A stretch of 64,000 bases of DNA from Ascidia mentula (lineage: Eukaryota > Chordata > Ascidiacea > Phlebobranchia > Ascidiidae): contig OX387205.1 of assembly GCA_947561715.1 (NCBI GenBank), forward strand, positions 12,405,001-12,469,000. Reading direction: 5' to 3'. Below the pieces are notes generated by a model. That model saw only the letters and a list, made by a program, of their open reading frames with translations. It was not told the DNA's origin and searched no databases. The position numbers and the translations under genes are program-made. Below, piece by piece: positions 1 to 14,969 of the stretch (positions are counted from its first letter, which is position 1; each line of letters begins with the position of its first letter).

Positions 1-69
1 GACTGTGCTTTGCTTGCTTCCCAAAACAACCATCATGTTAATAACACGTGTATTCATATCCTTTTACAG

Positions 70-189
70 CGTTATATTAAGAAGACTCGAGAGTTACGAA
101 AACCGTGGACAGAACGTTTTGTCGGAACCTTAACCCCTCGTCCTGATCCAGTTTTAGTCTTTTCAGGACGGAATTTGTTGCCCCAATAA
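70..189 (+). CDS. Terminal exon of an unidentified gene (partial)
   Basis: A polypyrimidine tract ending in TTTTACAG (62-69) is followed by 39 open codons and a TAA stop at 187-189. The encoded tail is basic and ends in SGRNLLPQ. The rest of the gene lies outside the window, and I do not recognise the protein. Support comes from the good acceptor, the open frame with no stop until the TAA, and a polyadenylation signal about 315 bases downstream. It could be a chance open stretch after a random acceptor. Confidence 0.4.
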   Translation, partial: RYIKKTRELRKPWTERFVGTLTPRPDPVLVFSGRNLLPQ

Positions 190-525
190 TGAAATTTTTG
201 GAGCAAGTGTACTTCGATTGGTTACAAAGTCGCGACAATACGGCAACTAGGCACGTATTGTATTAACAATAATTTTTTCTCGGACATAATTCGTCATGCG
301 TATAGAAACAAAAATGGTTTTCACCTACGTTGAGAACGTATGGCATTAATTTACCTTGAATTTTGCACAACTGTTTTGTTTTTTTCTGAATAATTCTTTT
401 TGTAGATGCATGAATGAGAGTTAATTTAAAACATACATGCAAAATCGGAAACGTCAATGTCTTATATAAACCACACAGATAAAAAAAATCAGTTGAAATT
501 TTTAATAAACTGTCGTCACCGTCAC
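190..525 (+). other. Probable 3' UTR with polyadenylation signal
   Basis: AT-rich non-coding sequence after the stop of the preceding exon. A canonical AATAAA lies at 504-509, followed by a GT/T-rich stretch, as expected at a cleavage site. Confidence 0.4.
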
Positions 526-3316
526 TGTGTTCTCTTATTGGCGTTCGTTGTCACGTGATTTGAACTTCCTTTGGTATCTTGGTTCATGTGCTTACCTGAT
601 GCTGTTGTCAGTGAAATGCCGTCGCATTTTTTTTAAAACTTCCTGGTTTCCATTGTTGTTGTTATTGCTCTGCTTTTGTTGCTGCCTGAAGTAACGATAT
701 ATCCCTTGGTTAGGCTTTCCAAAATTATTCTTAAATCCATGACGGCTACGTTTAGCATATTAAATATCATCACTAATGTTTGGACGTTTTGTTGCGTGTT
801 TATCAAACCACCAATGAGAATAGTTCAGTTGGGTCTTCCCTATGGCATAGACAATATTTTACAACTAACTGACGGTAAGCCTAACGTGCAAGTTGAGGGG
901 CAGTAGAGAATGCATGAAAAGCCGAACTTGTAATACATGCATGGCTTGCACCGCATTATTTTGCACTTGGATTGCAATGTACCCGGGGAATATCAGTGGA
1001 AAGTGATAAACGTGTTTGGTAACGGTGTTTTGTCTGTTGCGGTTAGATATAAGATATGATATACAGTGCCTCCGAATTGATTATTTTACGTGGAAATTTA
1101 AACACAAATGATTCAACTTCGGACGCTATAAGCAACTGTTTTTGGGAGGAGGTTTGGATTTGCGAGAATTAGGGGTAAACACTGATTTTATGTGTCCTAA
1201 TAATATTTAACATAATTACAGTTTTTTATTGGGACTAAAGTTTGAATATTCGAAATGCTACAGGAGTCTGATAAATTTACCCAAAGTGGTACAGGAAAGA
1301 CCTCTGAACTAACGGGAAGCATATATGACAAACACAGAAGTACGAGGTAACGAGTATCAATATGAAAAAGCCTTAACAAAATCACATTTAAAAATCAACC
1401 CACTATATACCAGTAGTTGAGGAATTCACTGATTCAAAATGGTGTTGATCTGGTCGACATTTCTCATTTACCTTCTTGAAAAAGTGGATTGAAAAAAGGG
1501 GCCACCAATTAATAAGATATTCACAGCAACCTCATTCCGCTTTAACTGCAAATACGCAAAAATCAGAAGGAGAATTTAAATTGAAACAGTTTGGGATTCT
1601 ATGATTAAATAGTATTCAAATGTAAATTTTACGCAAACCACATTTTTAAAACAAATAATTTTAAGAGTTTCAACTTATTCATTAGTCTGGTAGAATTTTT
1701 AAATACTGGGCTATCCACACTTTTCCTATATTAAACACCACATTTCACCATGCACTGACTGCGGTAAATTGAAACCACGACCTCTTCGAATTAAATCCAA
1801 ATATAGCAAACACACGACCACCAATTCTTAAAACCACTAATTCGCTGCCTCTGACTCGTTTCAACTCGCGTTGCATGTGAGCGCTTACTGCTTAAAGCTA
1901 AAAAAATCTCGCCGCGACGCTGATTACAAAGCTTTGGAGACTCCCAGCATTTCCTTTGACGAAAGCACGATCGGGCCTTAGGCAATTGCCTGCATGTAAT
2001 TTTAAGGCAACAATGGCATTCCAGAATGCGCAAAGCGAATCGACGCTGACCATTCTATCACTCTTTATAGATATTTGTTTATATTGTCACGAGAGGACAG
2101 ATCCGTCGGTTACCGTCTGGTAGCAAAGGCTAATTCTGGTCATCATTGGTATTTATTCATACCAAATGATTTTTGTGGTCCGATTTTTTGGCAACGTTCT
2201 TCTGATTGTATGGCGCAGAGTGCTAAAAATCACAAAGCTGCACTACAAGCGCAATTGGAAACTTAATGCCAAGATTTACAACAAATTTTTAGTACCTGAC
2301 GTGTTGTGTTGTTAGGTTGCTTTTGGTCTATTTTTTTCCTGTTAAAATCGTTATATCAGCCATTTGCAGGTTTTGTATTGTATTTCGCTTTTGGGTTGAT
2401 GTTCAAGGCTTGATCACTGCCTTTACGCCAGTATTACTGTTCAACAACCGTGACAATAACTTCTTAATTCGGACGGTTTCAGTGCATGGTTGGTAACATT
2501 TCAGCTAACTTGGTCTTGTATAGTGAAAAAAATCACATCCACACGGAATATGTTGGTTATATTGTATTGAACAAACCACCAACAGAGTGGAACGTTTAAT
2601 ACAAAGGACGCGTGGTCTTCCGCACTTGGGTCAAAGGTTCAGTAACTTACGTACCAGCAATGATTAGAGATGCTTGACAACGTAGGTGTGCGGTACTGTA
2701 CACAATCAGATGGTTTTCTGTGCAACACCCACTATTGTACGTATTTCCACATGCAAGGAAAACCACCATGGTGTTTTCCACATTAAGCGCGTAGACCAGG
2801 CGTACCCAGGAATTATTCTCGAAAAACTACGATATTATTAATGTACAATAGACTGGGAGCGCGCACATGCAAATGGTTAACAACGGCGGGTATTTACAAA
2901 TAGTGCAATTATTATAAGAACGGGCGTCCGGCGAGGGCCTGAATTGAAAATTGGGCTGCTCGTATATCATTTGCATAATATAGTATTTATAGTGCCAAAG
3001 AAAACCTTATTGTTACTTGCAATACACGAAGCTTGGACGAATATAAAGCGGCCAAGCTGAGCTTATTGAGGGGCACGACATTATTCAGTAACACAATGGG
3101 GTTTAAAACAGTAGGAAAGGGGTACGGTGATGTTATATTCCAGAAGGGGTATAAGTTAAAAAGGCGCCGCGCTGCTTGTATAAGCCGAAACTACCAGCAG
3201 GTTTGCAAAAGTTTAAAAGTTAGGAAAAATTATCACATGGTGTTAGCATAGAACAATACTGTAAAGGGTTTTTAGTAGGTGTAAAAGGGTTGGGAGGGAC
3301 GGAGTGGGTTCAGGGT
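526..3316. other. Spacer with no recognised gene
   Basis: Between the first gene's 3' end and the stomatin stop. Only short open stretches without matching splice sites are present. The part next to 3316 should include the stomatin 3' UTR on the minus strand, but I could not place its polyadenylation signal. Confidence 0.5.
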
Positions 3317-6300
3317 CTATTTCTTCAAGACTGTGTTGATCATGTCGATGGGCAAGGGAAAGATAATGGTTGAATTCTTCTCTGCGCTGATGGAGGTCAA
3401 GGTCTGGAGATAACGGAGCTGCATGGCATTGGGAGATTCGCTCATGACATCAGCGGCTTCCTTGAGCTTTCGGGAAGCGTTCATTTCACCCTCTGCTGCA
3501 ATCACCTGTGGAGGTTGGGAATAAAGAGTTATAACCACGGCTTAGTTGTAATATAAACAAGGGAGCCAATAAAAATGAGTTCTATAGTAAGTTATGTGTG
3601 GATCTGATCCAGAAACTGCACACGAAGACCTGTTGATCTGATCTTTCCGTAATAATACAACTTAAGCATTTGGATTAATACAGTATCAGTCTGGTATAAT
3701 ATCGGAAAATATATTTGGTGCTACTTGGTAAGTAATTTCGAACCTCTATTAACCACAGGTCATTACCCAATGTAGTAAGGTATTGCAACATACTCGTCTG
3801 GCATACAAATCAATATTCATGCAATTATATCCCTGTTCCCACTGGCGTTTCTTTAACCTCCAGGGATGAACGCAGTGCCCAATCATGCGGTCGGTATATT
3901 GCGTTAATGATTGGCAACTTTCGGACCTATTTCTTCAAACCGTTAGGCCTGGACAGTGCCATATGCTAAGCCTGTTTATAACCGTACAATGAACCCATGC
4001 ATGTTTTACCAAGGAGTGTTGTTAATTAAGTACGGTAAATGTACTTATATGATAATAAACGCTAATTAAAGCTGATATCGTACTGCAAGAGTTTGAACAT
4101 GTGCCAAAACACGCTTATAGTTTGATATAAGCAAGCGGGCCAAACGTATGAGTTTTTGGTAATTTCCTGAGTTATTTGTGACAAACCCAACTTCCTGAGC
4201 GGGCTTGGTATGTAGGAAATTACAACGAAGCTTAGGCAGCGACTAAAAACAATAAACAATGTTTAGCACACAGAATCCCGGGTGTGCAAAAATGTTGTTG
4301 TTTGTGTATTGAATAAGCTAGTTGAATAACTCATTTGTTTACTGTAAAACTGCTTTGCTAACAGACAAGTTGTGAGCAATTTGATGAATTAGGGCTTGAA
4401 AGTTTACAACCGTTCAACAGCAGTGTGCACTCCTAGCTGCATGGTTTATGATGCAATTGCTCGGTAGTAACAAATTACCCGGACAAACACACATGCGGCA
4501 TTAAAAGATAAATGATTTTACTGCTTATTGTCCAGTCTTAAAAGCGTGCTGTCAACATAGCACCCTTAGAGTGTTCAAAATTCCAGCTGTCAACGTGGAA
4601 CCATTCCAAAACAGACCCAACTCAATTACTGGACCATCGGACCTTTGTGAGAATGACGGAAAGCCTTTAAGCGCGCGACCATGTCGAGTGGACAACAAAT
4701 ACGATAGGGGTGTGTACATAGAGAGGCCTGGTGAATAGCTAGAGAACAAACTCTCTAAGGAGGTGCACAGTCCACAAATACGGACAAGCTGTTATTCTCT
4801 GGTTGATCATTGATTCTGAGCTAAACGTTGTAATGGATCGTTCTATTTTACCTTTGCTCTCGCCTCACGAGCTGCTTCGGCTTCGGCCGCCATTGCACGT
4901 TGAAGCTGCACTGGAAGGCGGACGTCTTTACTGTAATGGAAAGAATTGGTCACCACAAAAACATCATAGGTGTTAACATGTGAAAATATCATTCAAATTA
5001 AGCCCATAGCTTAAACAATATCAAAAACACTCGTTCTGTATATTGCACTCCACTGCAATATATTTGAATGCGTGAAGAAAACACAATTTTTGTATGGGCA
5101 ACAAATAGTCCTCATTAACTATATGTCAACACGCGTGACCCAAATTACAAATAAAATGTCGGTTTAGCCAGCTACATGACGTCATTGCTGGCGGGAGACA
5201 CAGTGATTGGTGAGTTTTGCACGTACACAAAAGCGGAACTTACGTTGTGGATACAGCAGCTTAATGACAGGTAGTGCGCATATCTGCCACTTCTGCCTTT
5301 GTTTACTTGCAATAAATTATCGATCTTCTGCCATAGTTTCAAACGCCAAGTCAGTTAAGTAACACATTTGTTGTAAGGGTTGTAAATAGCAGTTCCATTA
5401 ACATTTGGACCAAAACTAACAACACTTTTACAATTCCGCATTTTTGTTCTATTCTGACAGAAAATCAATAATTAAGCTTGTTAGTCAGTTAAATTCATTG
5501 TATTACAGAGTTACTATGGGTCGGGTTTAGACCAAAATGGGATTTTAAACACATTTCCTGCTTGGCCTATGAACTTGTGGCCATGTTGGGGCTCTGATTT
5601 GCCAATGGAAACTAATGTTAGTCCTACAAGACGAACACTACTCACAGCTAACAAAGAACACATTCCATGGAAGTTGTTCACCTATGCATAAATTTTACAG
5701 TTCAAAAACCCAAATTCATTCTGCCACAATGCGGCGTTTTTGACTAAAGGTAAGCTGTATAAGAAGCGACGTTACATATGTGTGTCACTCACATTTCAAC
5801 CCGTTCCACTTTGATTCCCCATGGGTCAGTTGCGCCGTCCAAGGTAGACTGAAATTGAAAAGAGGTTATCAATTATTAATTCCCACCAGCATCAGGGACG
5901 CAGCGAACACGTTAAAGGGATTCGCACAGGTTGGTTGGTTGTTTGTTGTTGGAGTGACTGAATAAATTATTCAAAAAACACGGAAACACTTTTCTGCTGT
6001 TGGAACAGATGCTGGTCCGTATTTTTGGGATATTAGGTTGTATTTTGTACGTTACACGCACCCGCTCCGCATTCATGTTCATCAATGCGGGTAATTAAAG
6101 TTGTTTTCATGTTTGGTTATAATGTGATTAGGTGCTGTTTACTCAAAGTACAACGGCTTTATTATTTCTATTTTTCGTACCTTTCTGTGGGACTTTATCA
6201 ATGCAATGACCACGTGTCTTGGTTTAGTTTAATAAACTAACTTATTAGATCATAGTCTTATGTTTATAGTTTCAACAGACCAAACGTGGTTATCCCGTTT

Positions 6301-9300
6301 GCAGAAGCTATCCTAAATCTGACAAAGAAAATGTCATTCATCAAATACTGTACTGCGTGCTGTTTTTAGAATTTCCATCAAACAATGTTTGAAAATGAAA
6401 TTTCTTGCTTAGAAGTTGTCAAAAGGTGCCCAAGGCTTTTTGTTAAATTAAATTTCATTAATTCAGTCATAAGCAGATCTATATCGGAGCTAATGGAGCA
6501 CCCACCACATGTGGGGTATGATTTATTTTGCTGTAAATGGCCGCGGTTGACAGTTAAGGGCATGGGTTTTGATAAGAAACACGCCTAATACGTTCTTTGG
6601 GGTCACACATATTCTGGTTGCTGTGCAATTAATTGAATATAGTAAACCACAATGCGACTAAACCAGATGCACTAGGCCAAATTTGGGGCGGCCTAGGGTG
6701 CAGAACGTTTTTTAATTTTCCTCAAATAAAAATTTCCGCAACTTCACATTTTTAGTTTTCGTTGGTTTAAATTTAATTATTTCTGAAATCCGATAATTCT
6801 CTTTGCAAATGAGAGCTGTGTTGTTTTATAGAAACAGTTCAGGCGTGCCTAGGGTGGAAAATAGTCTTGCCTGGGCTAAACAAGGGCGCGGATGATTGGT
6901 TTGTCATCTGTCCGTAACACGATCGTTTCCTTACGTAAAAGAACCCGATGTAACGTGAAACGCGATACCGTAGGTTAGTGCCTACACATGCTCAATATAG
7001 AAGAACCATGGCTTGATGCGGACCGATGGCTGTGCAAAACCGTGAGGCGACAGAAGCACGCGAGCTCTTTGCCTGACTGGGCACGCCCTTACCGAGGGTT
7101 TTGATGCGTCCAAGCTTTTGCAGATGCCAACCGAAATCCTACCTTTTTGGTTTGCTTAAGTGTTAGTAAAAAACAGTAGTGATTGAAAATTTTTAAACTA
7201 ACTATGCTTGGAATAAGAAATATATAATAAAGAATTATAAATTCTGTTTTTCTTGCATTTAGTACAAACGTACCTACACGGTTTGATGCTTTATAATTAA
7301 AAACATTTTATGGGTTTTAAGACAAGAAACTGTGACAATTACGTGGACAAAGTTGGGACTTTTGTTGCATGCAATAGGTACAACAAGCATTAAATAATTG
7401 TAACAGTTCCGACAACCCCAAGTACAAAGGTTAAAAAGCCTACTACACAGGATTATGTTATTAAATTCTTCTGACGGGTGACCTGACTTAACGTGACAAG
7501 TGTGAAAAAGTGACGACCTGAATTATTAATTTAATTACACCCGCTACATTAGGTTCCTTAGGGTGGGTGAAGGTCGGTGGAATATAGGGCACATCTAGGT
7601 GAGGGCTCAACAGATTGATTGACGAGAAATTCGATGCCTTTTGACGCGGAGAAACACGTTGTACAAAGGCGAGCGGTTTGTTGGGACAAAGGTCCAGCGT
7701 TCTGGCTCCGGCTGCGCGCAGTTGCCATGGAGCTAAGTAAACGTTTATTATTGAAAACGTCCCCTACTGCGTTTCAAAAAATCGACACGCATCAAGATTG
7801 GCGACAAGTTCAAAAGGCAACAGTGAAAATTGTAATGGGATTTCTTTGACAGTTTTCATGTGTGTTGTTTTCGTTGAAGGGTTATGAGACTGTACTTTAA
7901 AGCGTATCTATTATTTGATCTAACGGTTTCCAAGCTTAAATAAACGCCAATTTCAATGTTTTGAAACGTTTAAACGGACAGGCCGCACATTGCTATTGTT
8001 TTTTTTTTGCGCTGCAGCAAAACCAAATCACATTCTCAGCGTTGATCAAATATAAATTTAACTGTAGGTTTATGAGTTTGCTTTCATTTAGCATCAATAA
8101 ACCGCTCCCAGTTAAACAGTACCAAAAGCAATGAAATGTTAATAAAGCGTGAGTTGATAGCGGAGGTTTGTAGCGGGTTTTCAGTAATTGCCGTTTTTGG
8201 GCCAAATATGTAATATAATAATATATCGATACATTTATCCCGCATATCGGCACATTGAGCTTAGGTTTCTGAGATTTCATATCTAAAACTATATATTCAA
8301 ACATCATTTAACGTAGGCGTCACATACACAAGCCCACTGGGTACACAGAAACAATGGCCCGTAGTCTATAAAAATGGAGACGTCTTTTATTGCGAGTGGT
8401 TATGACTCACTCATCCGTTTACAATAGCGAGTTTACCTAGTAACCCCACCTGACGAACGCAAATACAGTGTATTGTTCGGGTAAATTTCACAGCAATGCA
8501 CCTTTTAACCCTTGTCCTTGGATTTTTTTCGACCTTGGATAAAATAGTTACTGTGTAACTGACGGTTTTTAGGCACTTTTTAAAGCTCTTTTGGCAAAAG
8601 AAACTAATGACTGAATAGTTAAAGTGTGTTTAAAAGTAACCGTAAAACCTCAGGATTTCGTAAGAGAGGTATGAGAGTACTGTTGGCGGTAAAAATGATT
8701 CGTAATGTGTTTTGGCCCTGAAAAGATTTCAAAGACCTTTCAAAACTTTTGTATGGGCGGTTTGGAAACCATCGTCGCGAACGCAGCAAAGTTTTTTACG
8801 AAAACTACACTAAAAACACCGAATTACACGCTTACTATGTTTGTTATCTACGTTACACGTGTAACATGTGTACCTGCATGCCAGCACTGATGTATTCTCG
8901 GTCGGTGAGGACCTCTGAAAGGCTCTTGGTCCCCAGCATGTTACGGAGGGTGGTTTGGGCCAAGAGACGGGTGGCGCCATCAGCATTCGCCACGTTTGCA
9001 ATGCTCATGGTTGCATCTTGGACGCGATAGTAGACAACTGCGTCCACGGAGATAGTCACACTGTCCTTGGTGAGGATCTGTAGGTAAGCAAGCAATACAG
9101 TATTGAGAACACAGAAAGCAAGTTGGTGCGTGTGGTGGGACTTTTGTACAGAAGGGGAATGGTTTCCTATCCAGTGCTGATCACAGGACAAACGTTAAAA
9201 AGTGTGTATTTTGTAGTGGAAAAGTGTTCGAAACAATACGACAATTTTTAAAAAACAACAAAAAATATTGTTTGATGCCATTCGAGTTGAAAGGTAAAGC

Positions 9301-10782
9301 TTAGTCGTGTGCTGCTTTTTTGCGTACTAAGCACAACAACGATGCAATTAACAGAAACGTGAAGCTGAGATCGCGAAGATCTGGCTACGCCCTGTAAATC
9401 TACAGAAAAACCGCCCATTTGTTGATGCTATCTATTACGACAGTTTGAAAAGTCCAGACAAACAAAAAGGTTGCAACAGTGTATTTTTCACCCGCAAAGC
9501 TCATTAGGGTTTTTAATTAGGCGGTTGCGCGTCTGCAACCTTCATCAATAAGGCGCTGTCCCGTAGTAATAAACAATACAAGTTATGCTTTTCTGACAAA
9601 TCAATAGTAGTTACCTCTTGTGGCGGTACATCAAACGAAACAGTCCTCAAGTCTACCTTCCTGTACTCATCAGTGCATGGGATAATGAAGAAGATACCTG
9701 TAAATCAAGGTCAAGTCCATGAGCTCTCTGTTTACCAGACATATGCAGGATTTACATTCTAAGAATAAGGAAACTTGTTTAAACAAAATTGTGTCGTTTT
9801 ACCCACCAGGTCCTTTTGCTCCACCCTTGGCCAAGCGACCCAAACGGAAGATAACGGCCCTCTCGTATTCCTGCACAACCTAATAAATAAAACAACACTT
9901 GTTGTTTGTTACATCGTAAGTGCATGACAGGTATTCAGCACAACGTAGAAATCCTTTTTTGCCAAGCAATTTTGCTATTATTTTAAGATAATGGTTTGTT
10001 GTTGATGCAGTCATGCAAGGCAAAACCTTAACTGAGGTTCGTCCGGTAAAAATGAAATTATTGTGAACAACATTGTGCTAGATTTAGACGACCTATGCAT
10101 ACAGCACATAAGCTCATTGTATTCAGATGATGAGGTGGGTGCTTGCACTTACTTTGATGCAAGCACAGATGGTCACTGGAAAGAGAATAATGATGAAGAA
10201 CATTGAGATGCCAAGCAGGAGATAACCACAGCATCCATAGTCAGTATCCTCCCCAGCTGAAAAACAAGAATAAAGAAATTTATATTTAACAATACCCGAA
10301 AAACACAAAAAATCAATCACAGGTGTACAGCAAAATTAAAAACTAAACCAATTGGCAGTAATTTCAATAAAGCACACATAACAACAGCAATCCACTGGCA
10401 TCGTACATAATATTTCCAGGTCAGTGTACAAGAACTAACAGCTAAAAAGGTCAATTAACTTGTACCCAAACCTAAAAAATAACGACTTAAAGGTGAAATA
10501 TACAAGACTTCAACCTTTAAATCTAAGTATATGCAAATTAAGAATTTCATGCACAAAACCCAATTTTTTGGCAAACTTTCTGTATTCAAAATAATAAGGT
10601 CGTGAGAAATGCATGCTAAAGCATGGTAAGGCCATCGGACAAGACAAAGCAATGTAAACAAGCATTGGAAGCCAGCTGCTACACTTACATGTGTCTATGG
10701 CTGGGTTATAAGGATTAGAAGAACTTTGCCCATTCCTTTCTGGATAAACTTTATTACCACCTTCATTGTGCTGGCTCTCCAT
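3317..10782 (-). CDS. STOM: Stomatin (band 7/PHB-domain integral membrane protein)
   Basis: Eight exons: 10689-10782, 10153-10256, 9807-9879, 9615-9697, 8874-9077, 5793-5848, 4852-4930, 3317-3505. They total 882 nt, or 293 aa; human stomatin is 288 aa. Phases agree at every junction. Residues ~43-64 form the hydrophobic hairpin that inserts into the inner leaflet, with the conserved proline in [10 protein letters not shown] and a GCCG cysteine pair before it, where vertebrate stomatin is palmitoylated. The PHB domain follows with [29 protein letters not shown] and [15 protein letters not shown]. The C-terminal half carries [10 protein letters not shown] and LRYLQTL, the oligomerisation region, and ends [14 protein letters not shown]. 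Stomatin scaffolds cholesterol-rich membranes and modulates ion channels and transporters. The chosen ATG is the only one near the acidic N-terminus. Exons 6-8 are separated by 0.9-3.0-kb introns that hold no other gene I could see. Confidence 0.95.
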
Positions 10783-13700
10783 GCCAATTTGTTAACCAGA
10801 AATTAATATAATAACTTTTTTACACAGAGACTAGGACTGAACAAAAAATTGATGTGTTTGCACAGTAAGGTCAATTGTACAGCATGCAATGCTAAATCAT
10901 GACCCGTAAGCGTGCTTAAGAAAGCAATAGTTTTTATAGCTCTTAGCAGCTGGCTTTTTTTCTCACAAGTTCTGCCTATTGCTAATGGAAGGGTTAGTGT
11001 CAACCATAATAGGCAGATGTTAAAAACAGCACTCCATGCTGTGTGGTAGTGTAAAATACATGTCAACCAAAATTAGCAAGAATTCTCGCATAAACACAAC
11101 TTACAGGGGTTGATTAAGCCTGTTTCAACTTGTCCTGTGGGCCTAGGTTGTGGCTGGTCCGGATACATTTTTCAATGCTCAAGACTTTTTGTTATTTTAA
11201 AACAACACCTTTATGGGTAAGTTATAGCTTTATAGATAAGTTTGTGATTAACAAATCATCGTTCTAAACATGGTAATGCCCAAAACTGCACTGACTTGAA
11301 ATGTGTCTATTCTAATAAGCTATATAAACATGCAAACCCCAAATCACCCACAAAAAAATGACAGATATAATATACAAAATAATTATGGATTTCACATTGA
11401 GGGAAAACAATAGAACTGTAAAAGACATTGGACCAATAGTTGACCAGTTGCGCCTTTGCCTGACTTACATGTATTAATTTGCTCGTTATATTGTGTTGTC
11501 TGTCGGGGTTGATTGCTCACTCCCTTTGGCTCCATTTCCATACCAGGATAAAACAACTTTTTAATGGCAAAAAGTTTTTAAACAATTTCCCTTGAATGAC
11601 AAGCTGTAATTTATTGAGTATGCTTGCATGCATGTTATTGACTACCAAATACATTTGCAAAACAAATTACTACTTTTGTGTATGGTTAACAGATTGTCTG
11701 CATCTTTTTCCAAACATAAGTTTCCTGGAAATTATGGTTCAGCCAGATTACAATTTAATATACAGCACTGTATCATTTTGTATGACCATATTACAATACA
11801 TGCATTGACGAAACATCTTTTACATCACAACGCGCGCAAAGGTTCTACAATTAGCAGTTATATGTCAGCAAATGCAACGACAGCTGCATTTTAAAGGACA
11901 GCTGTTTGTAGATAAAAATACTACAATCGTGCCAAATACTTGCAGAAAGTTGCGCCTTGCAAGACAACGTCGATCACTTATCATTTTGCAATTTTTTAAG
12001 TAAAAGTTCTATCCACATTTTGTTGATAAATCCCCCCACGTACATCAAGCTCTAAAAGTTAGTTTTTTCCCAAAAGATTAAATTGCTGCTTAGCAAAATC
12101 GAACCCAACGTAACGTTTTATTCACCGAAACTGCTGGCACACTTTTCCACCCGATCACACGATGCTGCAAACAGTGCGAACTAACTGCGCAGCTATGGAG
12201 GGCGGGCCTGCAAGCTACTACCTACTATACGCGACGAGTGAAAAACGCCCGCGGCTTTTAACACTCACAGTGGTTGCCATAGCTGTAAAAGAGATATAAA
12301 AGAGAAGGCGCAAAGGAGAAAAAGTCTCCGATAGCAACCGCACACATTCCAGAATATTGCCAGTCACGCTCCCAAACCTTTGTCCAAAAAATAACAACAA
12401 CAAAGAGATGCAGATACGATTGAATTTATTTTGCACCTCTACACAAAAGTTGTTTCGAAAAGCATTAAAAATAAAATACAGTTCTAAGATTTAGCTAAAT
12501 GCAGCTGGGGGTTGAAAACTCACACCCAAACCAACGTCACGGAGCAACATGCGCTCAGTCACGAGTCCATACAGAATCACGAGACTGGTACTGCGCCGCG
12601 TGACTCACGTTGTAACGACGCTTTCGTTTTTGCAAAAAATCTCCAAAATTTCCATGACACAACGTCACGAGAGTTTGGATTGTTTTGGTTCGATATCGTT
12701 TTGAAAATATCATAAAATGCGGATAAGGCAAGGTTGTCATCAAGGTTATTGGATGGCACCTTTAGCCCCTAAGTTTTGAACTTCATTACGTAAAACGTCA
12801 AATGTTACAACGGCAAATGTAAATAATATAACATGTGCACCGCCAAAACCACGGAGGTTTTAAAGTCAGACCTCATAATTGGTCCATATTTCAATACGTC
12901 CATGAATAAGTCAACCCCAAACAATATTTTTTTGCCCATACTAATGGACGATGCTGGGCGTTTGCAGCTCACCACGCTCGCCAAGTTCATGCAAAACGCA
13001 TCAATACTGGTTGAAGTTTCTGTCATTGTACTTGCACAACACCTAAAACACAACAGGAATTAATAACCTACCCGCCATATCGGTTATCAGCATCAGGTTG
13101 GAACTTGTCCGCTGATCGTCTCCAGCTCTGCGTTGTGACTGTACTTTCGACATTCTTATATCCTCTGACATTTAAACAACGTGGAAAACACAAGCAACTT
13201 ATACCCTGTACTCGAACCTGTCCTGTACGCAGCTTAGCATCCGACCTATAGGCTGTTGCAAGATGTGCAGTGCACTAAACAACAAGTCATGAAAACCTTC
13301 GTTTTAAGAAATGAAACTGTAACCCTCTTCTTGCCGCTCCTGAGAGACAAGCCGGTTATTCGACAATCACGTTGCACTAATACAGTCCAAGTATCAGCAA
13401 TGCCGATACAAATTGTTGATCTTGTCTGCCATACGTTTGAATGATTAAAATCATTATTTGCTACTTAAAATGTCAATCATTGACGTAACTTCCTACCTCG
13501 CGGGAATGCCTGTACAAATGCCTAATACCAGGACAGTAGGCCTAATCACCACGTCGATATATTGACCTTGCTGGATTGTGATGTAACCCTAATTAAGGTT
13601 TAGTGGATACCCATGCGTAAAACTAATGAGGATGAATTTGTACAGTGTTTATGTTATTTAAGTATAGGGTATTAATTATCACGGTAATATTCTTGTAAAT

Positions 13701-14969
13701 TACATCAGTATTTTATCTAGTATGACGTAAAACTTTACTCTTGGTAAACATAGATACGATGAAAGTAATCAAACAACCAATGCAGTTTGATAAATGGCGC
13801 CGTTTGGTATTCCCGCAATTTGGTTGACGGGCAATGCATTTCCATAAAACCGACATAAGTTCGATCGAACCTAGAACACAAGCATAAATTATTCAAGGAC
13901 ATTTGCAAATGAAATGAAGTTGGCATTAACAAATGCCGATAATCTTACGTTGCGCCCCAGCGGAGATGAAACGTTATGTAGGTTACCATTAAGAATTTAA
14001 TATAGGCTAGGATTTGAATTGATTTGCTGCGGTACCAGGATTAGACGTAGGCTATATGTTCGAGTCAAACGTTAAAAATATTGATAATTTCTTTTTTCTA
14101 ACAACCGCCATGACATAGAATATAGTTAATTTTTCTTCCTTCAGGAAATCACAACCAAACTCTGCTAATTATAAGAGTATAGCAACATTATCATTTAAGT
14201 TGAAGAATTTTTCCTTACTGCTCATACAACGATTTTCCAAATGAATTGAAAAAAATTAAGTGTAGCAACAGAACTTTAGGTGAACAACGCAAATTAAAGG
14301 ATTATGATACTTTGTGCATAAAAAAGCCTTAATAACAGTCATCGATAATGCTAATTACGAAAAATGATGAGATTGAAAAGGTTATTTTATGTTACTTTTA
14401 TTTCCTGTGTGTATTGTTCATCAGAGTGGTAGTTTTTTAGGCAAAATGCAAATTAATTAATTTGATTATTTATTCACAACTATGGTGCGCCCAGCATACG
14501 GTGGATTTTCCTTCTGTGGTATTCATATATTGAAAGGAACATTAGGAGTCTTTTTTGTCGAAGCTCGAAAAAAATCATAAACCTTAGTTTTATGCACAAT
14601 TACCATTAATGGCTGTAAATTATTTTTTCAACTTTGTGTTTACATATTTTTAGCGGATGTTCCCGACCATAGGACAGGTAACCAGACCGTACAGAAGAAA
14701 ACAACTATTGGCCATAGTTTAATGATGACATATGCTTCAGATGCACGGTCGGTCCGCATAGTGCAAGAAAGATGGGGTCCTCCGATTAAAAGTTTACCAA
14801 TAGATTTTTCGCAGCGATTTGTAGTGTTGGAAAATCCTAACCATAATGCAGACTCTTTTGCAAATTGTGGCCAAATAAACACAAACAATCATTTGCATCA
14901 TTATATTGTTGTATTTGTTCATGATGACACAAACGATTACATCATATTCGTGCAGAATGGTTAATTTGG
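10783..14969. other. Long spacer upstream of stomatin
   Basis: Probable stomatin promoter/5' UTR side (10783 onward), then AT-rich sequence up to the 3' end of the peptide gene. The longest open stretches (12833-13063 and 14722-14964, plus strand) have no convincing splice partners or recognisable domains. A remote non-coding first exon of stomatin may lie here. Confidence 0.4.

Noticed and set aside
12833-13063. Overlapping 76- and 82-codon frames on both strands upstream of stomatin
   Set aside because: Neither has convincing splice sites on both sides or a known motif. Frames open on both strands suggest chance.
14722-14964. Plus-strand 80-codon frame next to the peptide gene
   Set aside because: It abuts the third exon of the peptide gene on the other strand, and has no splice partners or recognisable motif.
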